Assembly: GCA_963775975.1 (NCBI GenBank)
Contig: CAVZKX010000002.1
Location: 3,224,001-3,288,000 of the forward strand
Direction of reading: 5' to 3'
DNA: 64,000 bases
DNA from: JANXQG01 sp963775975
GTDB taxonomy: Bacteria > Planctomycetota > Planctomycetia > Pirellulales > Thermoguttaceae
Below are positions 28,683-36,294 of this stretch, one piece after another. The notes below the pieces were generated by a model that worked only from the letters and a program-made list of their open reading frames with translations, made no database searches and was not told the origin of the DNA. The stretch's first letter is position 1. Each line of letters opens with the position of its first letter. The position numbers were made by a program, and so were the translations under genes.

Positions 28683-30248
28683 TTACTTCGACTTCTCCTT
28701 CGCCTTCTCCAGCGAATCAATCTTCTTCTGGATCGCATCGACCATGCGGCTGCGGGACGGTTCGGGCATGGCTTCGACCTCCGCGGCCGTGAGCCGGCCG
28801 TCGTGGTTCGTATCGAACTGAGCGAGCAGCGGTGCGATGACTTCCGGAATGGGGAAACCGTCGGCCGGTAGCTTGGCTAGAATCTTCTTCCGCGTCTCGG
28901 CGTTGATAGACGGCGTCGACGCTGCCCTTCTGTTGCGAAGTTCCGGAAGCTGACCGCCGCCCAGAATTGCGCCGAGTTCCGCAAAGTTCATCGCGCGGAC
29001 CTTCCGCAGATCGGCCGGCGTGTCGGTAATGACCGTCATGCCGCAGAGGCACATTTCGTCGGTCGTCTGCTCGCCCCAATACACGCGCCGCGGCGGATCG
29101 CTGGGGTTCTTGGGATTGTCCGACGAGTTGTCGTACACCGCGTCGACCTTGACCACAGTGCCCTTTGGCAGTCTGACGGGCTTCACGTAGCGATAGGCCC
29201 CTTGCCAGTTGAAATCCCAGTCGCGAATCCAGATCATCGGCAGGACGTCGCCGCCGGGCAGATAGGCCATGACCTTCATTTCCTTGCCGAGGTTGTGCAT
29301 GTGAGGAAATATCCCCAGGGCCGTCACATCGGCCGGCAATGGTTGGGTCTCGCAATGGACCGTGTATTTGCTTTCGCCCGGCGGAATGTCGAGGCTGCGG
29401 GTGCGCATGGCAATTCCGCCCACGATCGTCGTGGCCGGCTTGGGCGTGAAGTAGATGCCGACCGACGAAAGATCGGTCTCCTCCTTGCCGTCCGGATGGT
29501 AATGAATCTGCATCACCAGCTCGCTGCCTTTTGCGAGAAACATCCCCGTGCCCTCGGGCAGCCGCTGCGGGGTCGCGCCGGGGGCCCAGCCGCCCAGCCC
29601 GCCGCTGGGCAGGACGCCAATGCCGCCAAAGGTCGAATAGCCCGGCTTGCCGTCCTCGCCGTCGCGCAGGCGGGCCTGGCCGTAGGCGTCCAGGAAGAAC
29701 AGGGCATGGTGTACCACGCGGCGATTGCCCGGCCGGAACTCGGTGGCGGCCACCGTACGGTCCTCGTCGATGGGAATCTTGAGGACGAAGTTGCGGTAGA
29801 TGTCGCGCCCGCTGGCGTAGACGGTGAACGACTTTGGCATGGTGAGCACGAGGTCCGGCTTGCCGAGTTGCCAACCTTCGGGGAAGTGCGGCATGGCGGG
29901 CAGGTCTTTTGGGTCGCCCTCGGGCGCGCCGGCATCGGCCCATTTGGCGAGCGTCTTCAGGTCTTCGTCGCTGAGGCGGCGGACGTTGCGGAAGTCGCCA
30001 AAGCCGGCTTCAGCCTTCCAGGGCGGCATGCGGCGGTCATGCGTGATGTCCTTGATGAAGCCGGCCCGCTTCTTGGCGTCTTTATAGGTGAGCAGCGAAA
30101 ACGGCCCAATCTCGCCCGGCCGATGGCACGAGGCGCAGTTGTTCCAGAGGATCGGAGCGACTTGCTTGCTGTAGGTGATGTCTTCGGCCTGAGCGGACGC
30201 AGCTACGAAGATCAGGACAGTTGACGTAAAGGCAAATCGGCAAATCAT
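28683..30248 (-). CDS. cytochrome c / copper type II monooxygenase-like / EF-hand protein
   Basis: 521 residues from the ATG at 30248 (AAGGAG upstream), with a signal peptide. Residues 24-110 form a c-type cytochrome domain: CASCH at 38-42, with a likely axial Met in RRMPPW (M74). Residues about 120-420 resemble peptidylglycine monooxygenase. The copper ligands align in order: HH at 180-181, HYH at 249-251, HMH at 316-318 and a Met in DEMCLCGM (M399). Near the C-terminus an EF-hand (DTNHDGRLTAAEVE) precedes a charged tail. A redoxin gene lies just upstream on the same strand. The reaction is probably O2-dependent hydroxylation with electrons via the heme; the substrate is unknown. Confidence 0.8.
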   Translation of the reverse strand: MICRFAFTSTVLIFVAASAQAEDITYSKQVAPILWNNCASCHRPGEIGPFSLLTYKDAKKRAGFIKDITHDRRMPPWKAEAGFGDFRNVRRLSDEDLKTLAKWADAGAPEGDPKDLPAMPHFPEGWQLGKPDLVLTMPKSFTVYASGRDIYRNFVLKIPIDEDRTVAATEFRPGNRRVVHHALFFLDAYGQARLRDGEDGKPGYSTFGGIGVLPSGGLGGWAPGATPQRLPEGTGMFLAKGSELVMQIHYHPDGKEETDLSSVGIYFTPKPATTIVGGIAMRTRSLDIPPGESKYTVHCETQPLPADVTALGIFPHMHNLGKEMKVMAYLPGGDVLPMIWIRDWDFNWQGAYRYVKPVRLPKGTVVKVDAVYDNSSDNPKNPSDPPRRVYWGEQTTDEMCLCGMTVITDTPADLRKVRAMNFAELGAILGGGQLPELRNRRAASTPSINAETRKKILAKLPADGFPIPEVIAPLLAQFDTNHDGRLTAAEVEAMPEPSRSRMVDAIQKKIDSLEKAKEKSK

Positions 30249-30282
30249 CTTGAGGAAACTCCTTATGTGCGACCTGAATAAT

Positions 30283-30349
30283 CTCACGCAAAGGCGCAAA
30301 GCCACCACGGGAATATCAACCCTTTGCGCCTTACGCGCCTTTGCGTGAG
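30283..30349. repeat. 15-bp-arm inverted repeat
   Basis: CTCACGCAAAGGCGC at 30283-30297 and its complement at 30335-30349, with a further GGCGCAAAG/CTTTGCGCC dyad nested inside. It lies between the redoxin stop and the monooxygenase start, so it would sit in the intercistronic mRNA. Confidence 0.7.
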
Positions 30350-30360
30350 TCATCTCTCTG

Positions 30361-30972
30361 CTACTTTTCTTGCCTCGGCAGTGGGCAGCCGTAGGGCTTG
30401 GTTTCTGTAACTTCCAGTTTCTTTCCAGCAACGACGGCGCGGAGGGCGTCTTCTAACTCGTGTTTGCTCGGCTCATCCCGTCGCTTGCCGTTGGTGGCAA
30501 ACCGGTCGTCGATCCGTCCATGATACAATACGGCTCCGTCGGGCGAAAGCACGAAGGCTTCTGGCGTCGTCCGCGCGCCGACGGCGCCGGCCAACTTCTG
30601 CTTTGGGTCCAGCAAGAGGGGGAATTTCAGCCCATACTCCTTGGCGTGCGCCGCCGCGTCGGCCGCGGTCAGGTCCTCGTCGCAATGGACTCCGTAGGTG
30701 ACGACTCCCTTTCCCGCATACTCATGGGCGATGCGGGCGAAGTCGGGCGAATAGAAGTTGCTCACCGGACACTCCGCGGCCACAAAGAAAATCAGCACGG
30801 CCTTCTTGCCGTGCCATTCGGCAGAGGAGTGCTTTTCGCCTGAGGCGTCCGGCAGGGCAAACGCCGCGCGAACCGCTGCCGGGGCCGGCTCCGCAGCGCT
30901 GGCTTGGGCCAACGCCAGAGAGGCAATTAAGACTGCCGTTGAAACAGTATCAACTTTCCGAAAATGCAACAC
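30361..30972 (-). CDS. redoxin (AhpC/TSA-type) protein, secreted
   Basis: About 203 residues from a GTG at 30972; the start is uncertain because no strong ribosome site is seen and the frame is open to 31029. A signal-like segment (TAVLIASLALAQASAAE) precedes a thioredoxin-fold domain with FFVAAECPVSNFYSPDFARI. This has a single active-site Cys in the position of the peroxiredoxin/TlpA motif. FVLSPDGAVLYHGRIDDRF is typical of planctomycete redoxins that accompany cytochrome/monooxygenase proteins. Operon with 28683-30248 inferred. Confidence 0.75.
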   Translation of the reverse strand: MLHFRKVDTVSTAVLIASLALAQASAAEPAPAAVRAAFALPDASGEKHSSAEWHGKKAVLIFFVAAECPVSNFYSPDFARIAHEYAGKGVVTYGVHCDEDLTAADAAAHAKEYGLKFPLLLDPKQKLAGAVGARTTPEAFVLSPDGAVLYHGRIDDRFATNGKRRDEPSKHELEDALRAVVAGKKLEVTETKPYGCPLPRQEK

Positions 30973-31145
30973 TTTGGCACCGATTGTCCGGAAATGGGAG
31001 CTGACCGCTTCCCAAATAATTACACCCATCCGCCCGGCCCGGTTACACCGGGGGATCGAGCCTTATTGGCGATTATACCGCACACAATCGCACACGAATC
31101 CTATCCTCGAAACTCTGGACCGGCAGGTCGGCCGAGCGGCAGTGC

Positions 31146-31304
31146 ATGAAGCACCAGGTGGCGGTCATGGAGCATGTCGGAGCGACCAAGGCGGAAATCG
31201 ACTGGGCGCGGAAGCAGGCGGAGGGGAACTACGTCAAGGACAATGAAGGTTCGAAGGACTACGAGAGACGCAATTGGTGGGCCGCCGTTCCCGATTCAGC
31301 TTGA
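31146..31304 (+). CDS. possible 52-residue protein or gene remnant
   Basis: ATG at 31146 gives MKHQVAVMEHVGATKAEIDW and ends NWWAAVPDSA, a charged, helical, protein-like composition. The frame is open upstream without a start, so this could be the tail of a decayed gene. No family recognised and no clear ribosome site. Confidence 0.3.
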   Translation: MKHQVAVMEHVGATKAEIDWARKQAEGNYVKDNEGSKDYERRNWWAAVPDSA

Positions 31305-31356
31305 AAGTGTTATTCTGAACTTGACGGCCGTCGTGGTGCCGCGAAAGATTCCATTG

Positions 31357-31515
31357 CTAGGCAAACAACTTGGCGAAGCGAGATGAGTACTGATCCTCGA
31401 CTTTTCCGTACAGGTAAACTGCATAACCTAGGAAGAGGCTGCCGATAAACAAAAGTGTTACGAGCTGCCCTCGTACCCACGCTCCGCGCGGGTACTCACA
31501 CCGGTAGACGCGCAT
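31357..31515 (-). CDS. possible 52-residue single-span membrane protein fused to a repeat
   Basis: From the ATG at 31515: MRVYRCEYPRGAWVRG comes from a degenerate family-A repeat, followed by QLVTLLFIGSLFLGYAVYLY, a membrane segment, and a polar tail KVEDQYSSRFAKLFA. The tail half looks like genuine protein, while the start lies in repeat DNA. It is either a small gene with a repeat-derived leader or the C-terminal remnant of a longer membrane protein. Confidence 0.3.
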   Translation of the reverse strand: MRVYRCEYPRGAWVRGQLVTLLFIGSLFLGYAVYLYGKVEDQYSSRFAKLFA

Positions 31516-31561
31516 GGCCGCAGAGCGGCTGTGAAGACGTTACGACGCGGAGCGTCGTAAC
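31473..31561. repeat. degenerate family-A repeat plus GTTACGACGC palindrome
   Basis: GTACCC...GGGTAC at 31473-31495 and a perfect GTTACGACGC-GGA-GCGTCGTAAC at 31539-31561, with a short dyad between. The layout matches the bracketed repeats at 18191 and 57392. The 30973-31607 gap holds this repeat and the two small ORFs only. Confidence 0.75.
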
Positions 31562-31607
31562 AAGAAAATGTTACGGCTCCCTTTCTTTTTCGCCCTGATA
31601 ATCGAAC

Positions 31608-33788
31608 ATGCCCAATCCCATCCGACTCGCCCTCGTCTTTCACAATCATCAGCCCGTCGGTAACTTTGACAACGTCTTCCAGCAAGCCTACGAAGACAGT
31701 TATCTGCCTTTCCTTGACGTTTTCAGCCGCTACGAGACGCTGAAGATCGCCCTGCATACGAGCGGATCGCTGATGGAATGGCTCGACGCGGCCCATCCGG
31801 AATATGTCGACCGGCTGGCCGAACTAGCGGGCAAGGGGCGGATCGAGATCGTCGGCGGGGCCTACTTCGAGCCGATCCTGGCGATGATTCCCAGCCGCGA
31901 CCGCGTCGGGCAAATCCGCAAGTACTCCCGCTGGCTGCAAAACCGACTGGGCACGACCGTCCGCGGCATGTGGGTGCCCGAACGGGTCTGGGAGCAGTCG
32001 TTTACCCGCGACATCGTCGATGCGGGCATTGAATACACGGTCCTGGACGACTTCCACTTCAAGATGGCCGGGCTGACCGAAGCGCAGCTTCAGGGTTATT
32101 TGGTCACCGAGGACGAGGGCCGGCTCCTGAACGTCTTTCCCGGCAGCGAGAAGCTTCGGTACTCGATCCCCTTCGCCTCGCCCGACGAGACGATCGCCCA
32201 CCTGGCGATGCTATCAGAGCAGCGGCCGGGGGCGATTTGCCTGTTTGGCGACGACGGCGAGAAGTTCGGCACCTGGCCGGAGACGAAAAAGCACGTCTAC
32301 GAAGACGGTTGGCTTTGCCGCTTCTTCGACGCCCTGGTTGCCAACCAAAGCTGGCTACAGATCACGACGCCGTCGGAGGCGATCGATAGTGTGCCGCCCG
32401 TCGGCAAGATATATCTTCCCGATTGCAGCTACCGCGAGATGACCGAATGGGCGCTGCCGGCCGAGCAACTGGTCGAGTATGAGCGGATCACGCACGAGGC
32501 GGATGGCGACGGTCGGTTGGCCAGCCTGCGGCGGTTTGTCCGCGGCGGCTTCTGGCGGAACTTCAAAGTGAAGTATCCCGAGGCCGACGAGATGTATTGC
32601 CGCATGATGATGGTCAGCCGACGCTTGCAGGATGCCATCGAGGACGGAGCGACCGGTCAACTCGTCGAGGAGGCCCGCACCCAGCTATATCGGGCACAAT
32701 GCAATTGCAGCCATTGGCATGGGGCGTTCGGCGGCATTTATCTGCCGCATCTTCGCAATGCGGTCTATCGCTCGCTGATCGCCGCCGACGAGGTTCTCGA
32801 CCGCCTCGCCAAGCGTCCTGAGACGTGGGTCGAAGCCACAGCCGACGATTTCAACTTCGATGCCCGGCAGGAGATTTGCCTTGCCAACGATCGGATGATG
32901 GGACTAGTGACGCCCAGCCGCGGCGGACTGTTGACCGAGTTGGACATCCGCGCGATCGGGCACAATCTGCTGGCCACGCTCTCGCGGCAGCCGGAGGCTT
33001 ACCATCGCAAGGTGCTGGCCGGCGCGAACCAGCAAAACGTCAGCTATGCCAGCATCCACGACCGCGTTGTCTTCAAGCAGGCGGACCTCGATCAGCGGAT
33101 CCAATACGACAAATATCCGCGAAAGAGCCTCGTCGATCTCTTTTACGATAACGAGACCGCGCTGGCCGCGGTGGCATCGGGACAGGCCGAAGTTCGGAGC
33201 GACTTCGCCGTGGCCGCCTATGAGGCCAAAATTCGCCGGAACGCCGCCCGCATCCAGGTGCAATTGATTCGCGACGGCTTTGCCTGCGGCGTGCCGGTGC
33301 GGATCACCAAGGGCCTGACCTTGGCTGCCGGCAGTTCCACGCTGGAAATCGCCTATCTGCTGGAAAACATGCCTCAGGACCGACCGCTGCACTTTGCCGT
33401 CGAGATGAACTTTGCCGGACTGCCGTCCGGCGCGGATGATCGCTATTTCCATGACGCCGAAGGGAATCGTTTGGGACAGCTTGGCGCGCAACTCGACTTG
33501 GGCGAGGCCGCGGGCATTTATCTTTGCGACGAATGGCAGGGCATCGACGTTGGGCTGACTGTATCCCGGCCGACGCAATTCTGGACGTTCCCGATCGAGA
33601 CGGTCAGCCAGAGCGAGGGCGGTTTCGAGCTTGTGCATCAATCGACCGCCGTACTGCCGCACTGGTTCGTGACCGGCGACCGCGACGGCCGCTGGTCGGT
33701 GACCATGCAGTTGAACCTTGATACGCGCCGCGCGGAAAATCGCGTCGCGTCGCCGCACATTTCCGCCGCCGCCGCGGTGGGAGTGTGA
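31608..33788 (+). CDS. GH57 4-alpha-glucanotransferase / alpha-amylase
   Basis: 726 residues. The N-terminal GH57 barrel starts LALVFHNHQPVGNFD. The predicted nucleophile is E125 in GMWVPERVWE and the acid/base D215 in CLFGDDGEKFG, the positions expected from the Thermococcus 4-alpha-glucanotransferase. Central (DUF1925-like) and C-terminal beta-rich (DUF1926-like) domains follow, with HWHGAFGGIYLPHLRNAVY linking them. No signal peptide, so it acts in the cytosol on glycogen or maltodextrin. Transferase versus amylase activity cannot be separated from sequence alone. Confidence 0.88.
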   Translation: MPNPIRLALVFHNHQPVGNFDNVFQQAYEDSYLPFLDVFSRYETLKIALHTSGSLMEWLDAAHPEYVDRLAELAGKGRIEIVGGAYFEPILAMIPSRDRVGQIRKYSRWLQNRLGTTVRGMWVPERVWEQSFTRDIVDAGIEYTVLDDFHFKMAGLTEAQLQGYLVTEDEGRLLNVFPGSEKLRYSIPFASPDETIAHLAMLSEQRPGAICLFGDDGEKFGTWPETKKHVYEDGWLCRFFDALVANQSWLQITTPSEAIDSVPPVGKIYLPDCSYREMTEWALPAEQLVEYERITHEADGDGRLASLRRFVRGGFWRNFKVKYPEADEMYCRMMMVSRRLQDAIEDGATGQLVEEARTQLYRAQCNCSHWHGAFGGIYLPHLRNAVYRSLIAADEVLDRLAKRPETWVEATADDFNFDARQEICLANDRMMGLVTPSRGGLLTELDIRAIGHNLLATLSRQPEAYHRKVLAGANQQNVSYASIHDRVVFKQADLDQRIQYDKYPRKSLVDLFYDNETALAAVASGQAEVRSDFAVAAYEAKIRRNAARIQVQLIRDGFACGVPVRITKGLTLAAGSSTLEIAYLLENMPQDRPLHFAVEMNFAGLPSGADDRYFHDAEGNRLGQLGAQLDLGEAAGIYLCDEWQGIDVGLTVSRPTQFWTFPIETVSQSEGGFELVHQSTAVLPHWFVTGDRDGRWSVTMQLNLDTRRAENRVASPHISAAAAVGV

Positions 33789-33802
33789 GGATTTCGACTC
33801 AT

Positions 33803-33853
33803 GTGGGGCCGGTCAACCTGCCGCGGATTGGCAAGTTAGCAGCCTGCCCCACG
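33803..33853. repeat. intergenic palindromic repeat, family B (degenerate)
   Basis: GTGGGGCCGGTCAACCTGCC ... TTAGCAGCCTGCCCCACG; outer arms conserved, inner arms decayed. Lies 10 nt before the xseA start. Confidence 0.75.
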
Positions 33854-33863
33854 AACGATTGCC

Positions 33864-35120
33864 ATGCCCACTTACGACCTCTTCTCCAATTTGCCTGACG
33901 ACTCGCCGCCCGAGCCCGCCGCGCCACAGGTGCTTTCAGTCGGGGAACTGACGGCCCAGATCAAGGACTTGCTGGAAACGTCGTTTGAGAGCGTGTGGGT
34001 AGCCGGCGAGATATCGAATCTCTCGCGGCCCCATTCGGGACATTGCTACCTTACGCTCAAAGACGACCAGGCTCAGCTTCGCTGTGCAGTGTGGCGCAAT
34101 ACGCTCAACCGGCTTCGTTTCGACCTCGACGACGGCCTCGAGGTCGTGTGCCGCGGGCGGATCGACGTTTACGCGCCGCGCGGCACTTATCAGTTGATTA
34201 TCGAGAGCATCGAGCCCAAGGGCATCGGCGCGCTGGAGTTGGCGCTGCGGCAGCTTCGCGACAAGTTGGCTCGCGAAGGACTTTTCGAGCCGGCGCGGAA
34301 GCGTCCTCTGCCGGCGTTCGCGCGGCGGATTGCCGTCGTGACGAGCCCCAGCGGCGCGGCGATTCGCGATTTTCTTCAAGTGCTCGCGCGGCGCTGGCGC
34401 GGGGCCGATGTGATCGTCGTGCCAACGCGCGTGCAGGGCGAAGGCGCGGCCGCCGAGATCGCCGCGGCCATCGCCGCGGCCAATCGGCTGCCGTTGGACA
34501 TAGACTGCCTCGTCGTCACACGCGGCGGCGGCAGCTTGGAAGATCTCTGGGCGTTCAACGAAGAGGCTGTCGTGCGGGCGATTCACGCCTCGCGGATTCC
34601 TGTGATCAGCGCGATCGGCCACGAGATCGACGTCACGCTTTCCGATCTCGTGGCCGATGTTCGCGTTCTGACTCCCAGCGAGGCGGCGGAACTCGTGGCC
34701 CCGGCCGCCGAAGACATCATCGCGCGCTTTCGCCAAACTGAAAAGCGGATGTCGGCGGCGCTGCGCTGGCGGATTTCGGCGGCCAAGGCGCACCTGGATG
34801 CAATTGCCGGGCACCGAGTTTTCCGCCTGCCGCTAGCGCGCATCGAGGACTTTACGCTGCGACTCGACGAACTGGATGCTCGAGCCGCCCGCGGGCTGGG
34901 GCAGCGCCTGCTCATGGCTCGCACGCGCGTCAAACAGCAGGCAGCGCGGCTGGAAGCACTCAGTCCGCTGGGAGTGCTTGGACGCGGTTACAGCTTGACA
35001 CAAAAGGCCGACAACGGGCAAATCGTCCGCGACGCTGGCGAATTGTCGCCAGGTGAAGTGATCGTTACTCGCTTCGGCCGCGGCCGCGCCACGAGCCGCG
35101 TGGAAACAATTGAAACGTGA
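33864..35120 (+). CDS. xseA: exodeoxyribonuclease VII large subunit
   Basis: 418 residues. The N-terminal OB-fold (SVGELTAQIKDLLETSFESV, VAGEISNLSRPHSGHCYLTL) is followed by the catalytic domain: RIAVVTSPSGAAIRDFLQVL, VTRGGGSLEDLWAFNEE, SAIGHEIDVTLSDLVADVR. The C-terminal helical region ends GRGYSLTQKADNG. It degrades single-stranded DNA with the XseB small subunit; no xseB is seen next to it. Confidence 0.95.
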   Translation: MPTYDLFSNLPDDSPPEPAAPQVLSVGELTAQIKDLLETSFESVWVAGEISNLSRPHSGHCYLTLKDDQAQLRCAVWRNTLNRLRFDLDDGLEVVCRGRIDVYAPRGTYQLIIESIEPKGIGALELALRQLRDKLAREGLFEPARKRPLPAFARRIAVVTSPSGAAIRDFLQVLARRWRGADVIVVPTRVQGEGAAAEIAAAIAAANRLPLDIDCLVVTRGGGSLEDLWAFNEEAVVRAIHASRIPVISAIGHEIDVTLSDLVADVRVLTPSEAAELVAPAAEDIIARFRQTEKRMSAALRWRISAAKAHLDAIAGHRVFRLPLARIEDFTLRLDELDARAARGLGQRLLMARTRVKQQAARLEALSPLGVLGRGYSLTQKADNGQIVRDAGELSPGEVIVTRFGRGRATSRVETIET

Positions 35121-35132
35121 GGCGGAGTCGCC

Positions 35133-35185
35133 GTGGGGCAGATTGCCAATCTGCCGCGCAATGGCAGATTAGCAATCTGCCCCAC
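35133..35185. repeat. intergenic palindromic repeat, family B
   Basis: GTGGGGCAGATTGCCAATCT ... AGCAATCTGCCCCAC; starts 13 nt after the xseA stop and ends 38 nt before the NYN gene. If transcribed it forms a long hairpin in the intercistronic region. Confidence 0.85.
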
Positions 35186-35222
35186 AACAAAATACACACC
35201 GAACTACAAAGCGAGAAAACGC

Positions 35223-35987
35223 ATGTCGGATGAACCGTTAATTGCCGTATTCGTCGATTTTGAAAACTTGGCCATCGGCGTCCGCGATATGAAGGCCGGC
35301 AAGTTCCAGATCCAATTGGTCCTCAAGCGGCTGCTGGAGAAGGGCCGCATCGTCTACAAGCGGGCCTATTGCGACTGGCGGCACTATGAAGACTCGATGC
35401 GCGAGTTCCATTCCCAGGGCGTCGAAATGATCGACATCCCGCAGACCAAGATCAGCGGCAAGAACAGCGCCGACATCCGCATGGTCGTCGATGCCCTGGA
35501 CCTCTGCTACTCGAAGCAGCACATCGACACCTTCGCGCTCTTGTCGGGCGACAGCGACTTTTCGCCGCTGGTCTCCAAGCTCAAGGAGAACGACCGCCGC
35601 GTCATCGGCTGCGGCGTGAAAAGCTCGACTTCCGATTTGCTCATCGCCAACTGCGACGAGTTCCTCTACTACGACGACCTGATCCGCAAGGCGAAGAGGG
35701 CGCCGCGAGCGGCGAAGAAGGAAAGCCCAAGCCCGGAGGCCGACAAGAAACACGAAGCGGAAGAGCGCGTGCTGGAGGTCATTCATTCCGTCGAACAGGA
35801 TTACGACCCCCTCTGGGGTTCAACGCTCAAGCAGGCGATTCGCCGCGTCCATCCCGGCTTCAACGAAGGCTATTACGGCTACAACAGCTTCTCCGACCTT
35901 CTGGAGGACATCAAGTCGAAGGGTCTCATCGAACTCGACTACGATCAGGGCCGTGGTAACTATAAAGTACGGTTGACAAAAACGTGA
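35223..35987 (+). CDS. NYN-domain (LabA/DUF88-type) protein with LOTUS/OST-HTH domain
   Basis: 254 residues from the ATG at 35223. Residues 5-150 are a NYN (PIN-like) nuclease fold with acidic residues in IAVFVDFENL, KNSADIRMVVDALDL and LLSGDSDFSPLVSKL. A Lys/Glu-rich linker (about 160-180) leads to a C-terminal OST-HTH/LOTUS domain (VLEVIHSVEQDYDPLWGSTL, FSDLLEDIKSKGLIELDY). This is the familiar bacterial NYN-LOTUS arrangement, thought to act on RNA. The catalytic Asp set looks complete. Confidence 0.88.
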   Translation: MSDEPLIAVFVDFENLAIGVRDMKAGKFQIQLVLKRLLEKGRIVYKRAYCDWRHYEDSMREFHSQGVEMIDIPQTKISGKNSADIRMVVDALDLCYSKQHIDTFALLSGDSDFSPLVSKLKENDRRVIGCGVKSSTSDLLIANCDEFLYYDDLIRKAKRAPRAAKKESPSPEADKKHEAEERVLEVIHSVEQDYDPLWGSTLKQAIRRVHPGFNEGYYGYNSFSDLLEDIKSKGLIELDYDQGRGNYKVRLTKT

Positions 35988-36294
35988 ACTTGCGAAAAAG
36001 TTCTTTGCCGCGCTGATTATTTTACACAACAAGCGTTATTAGCGCTCAACGCGAAACTTTCCTGCTTGGAAAGTGTTGTAGTTATAGGGCTTTCTCGCGT
36101 GGCGCAAGTGCTGTGCACCGTCCTTTTTCGCGTCACAAAAACCAATTAGCGGCTCTCGCTACTACATTTGACGGTGACGCGAGAAATAATCACGTGCCCG
36201 CAACTTTCCGCGCGGCATGGCAATGCGTTGTCGATCTTTAAGATCGAAGGTATAGTTTTAGATACGGGCTGTACGAACCAAGACGATACACCAA
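35988..36294. other. intergenic region with nested hairpins
   Basis: Hairpins: ACTTTCC/GGAAAGT at 36056-36074; an outer CGCGTCAC/GTGACGCG pair (36129-36136, 36174-36181) enclosing TAGCG/CGCTA (36147-36151, 36157-36161). No gene recognised. It could hold the terminator of the NYN gene or the leader of the next one. Confidence 0.45.

Noticed and set aside
27360..28871. 503-codon plus-strand open frame
   Set aside because: Antisense of the Gfo/Idh/MocA gene and the end of the monooxygenase gene.
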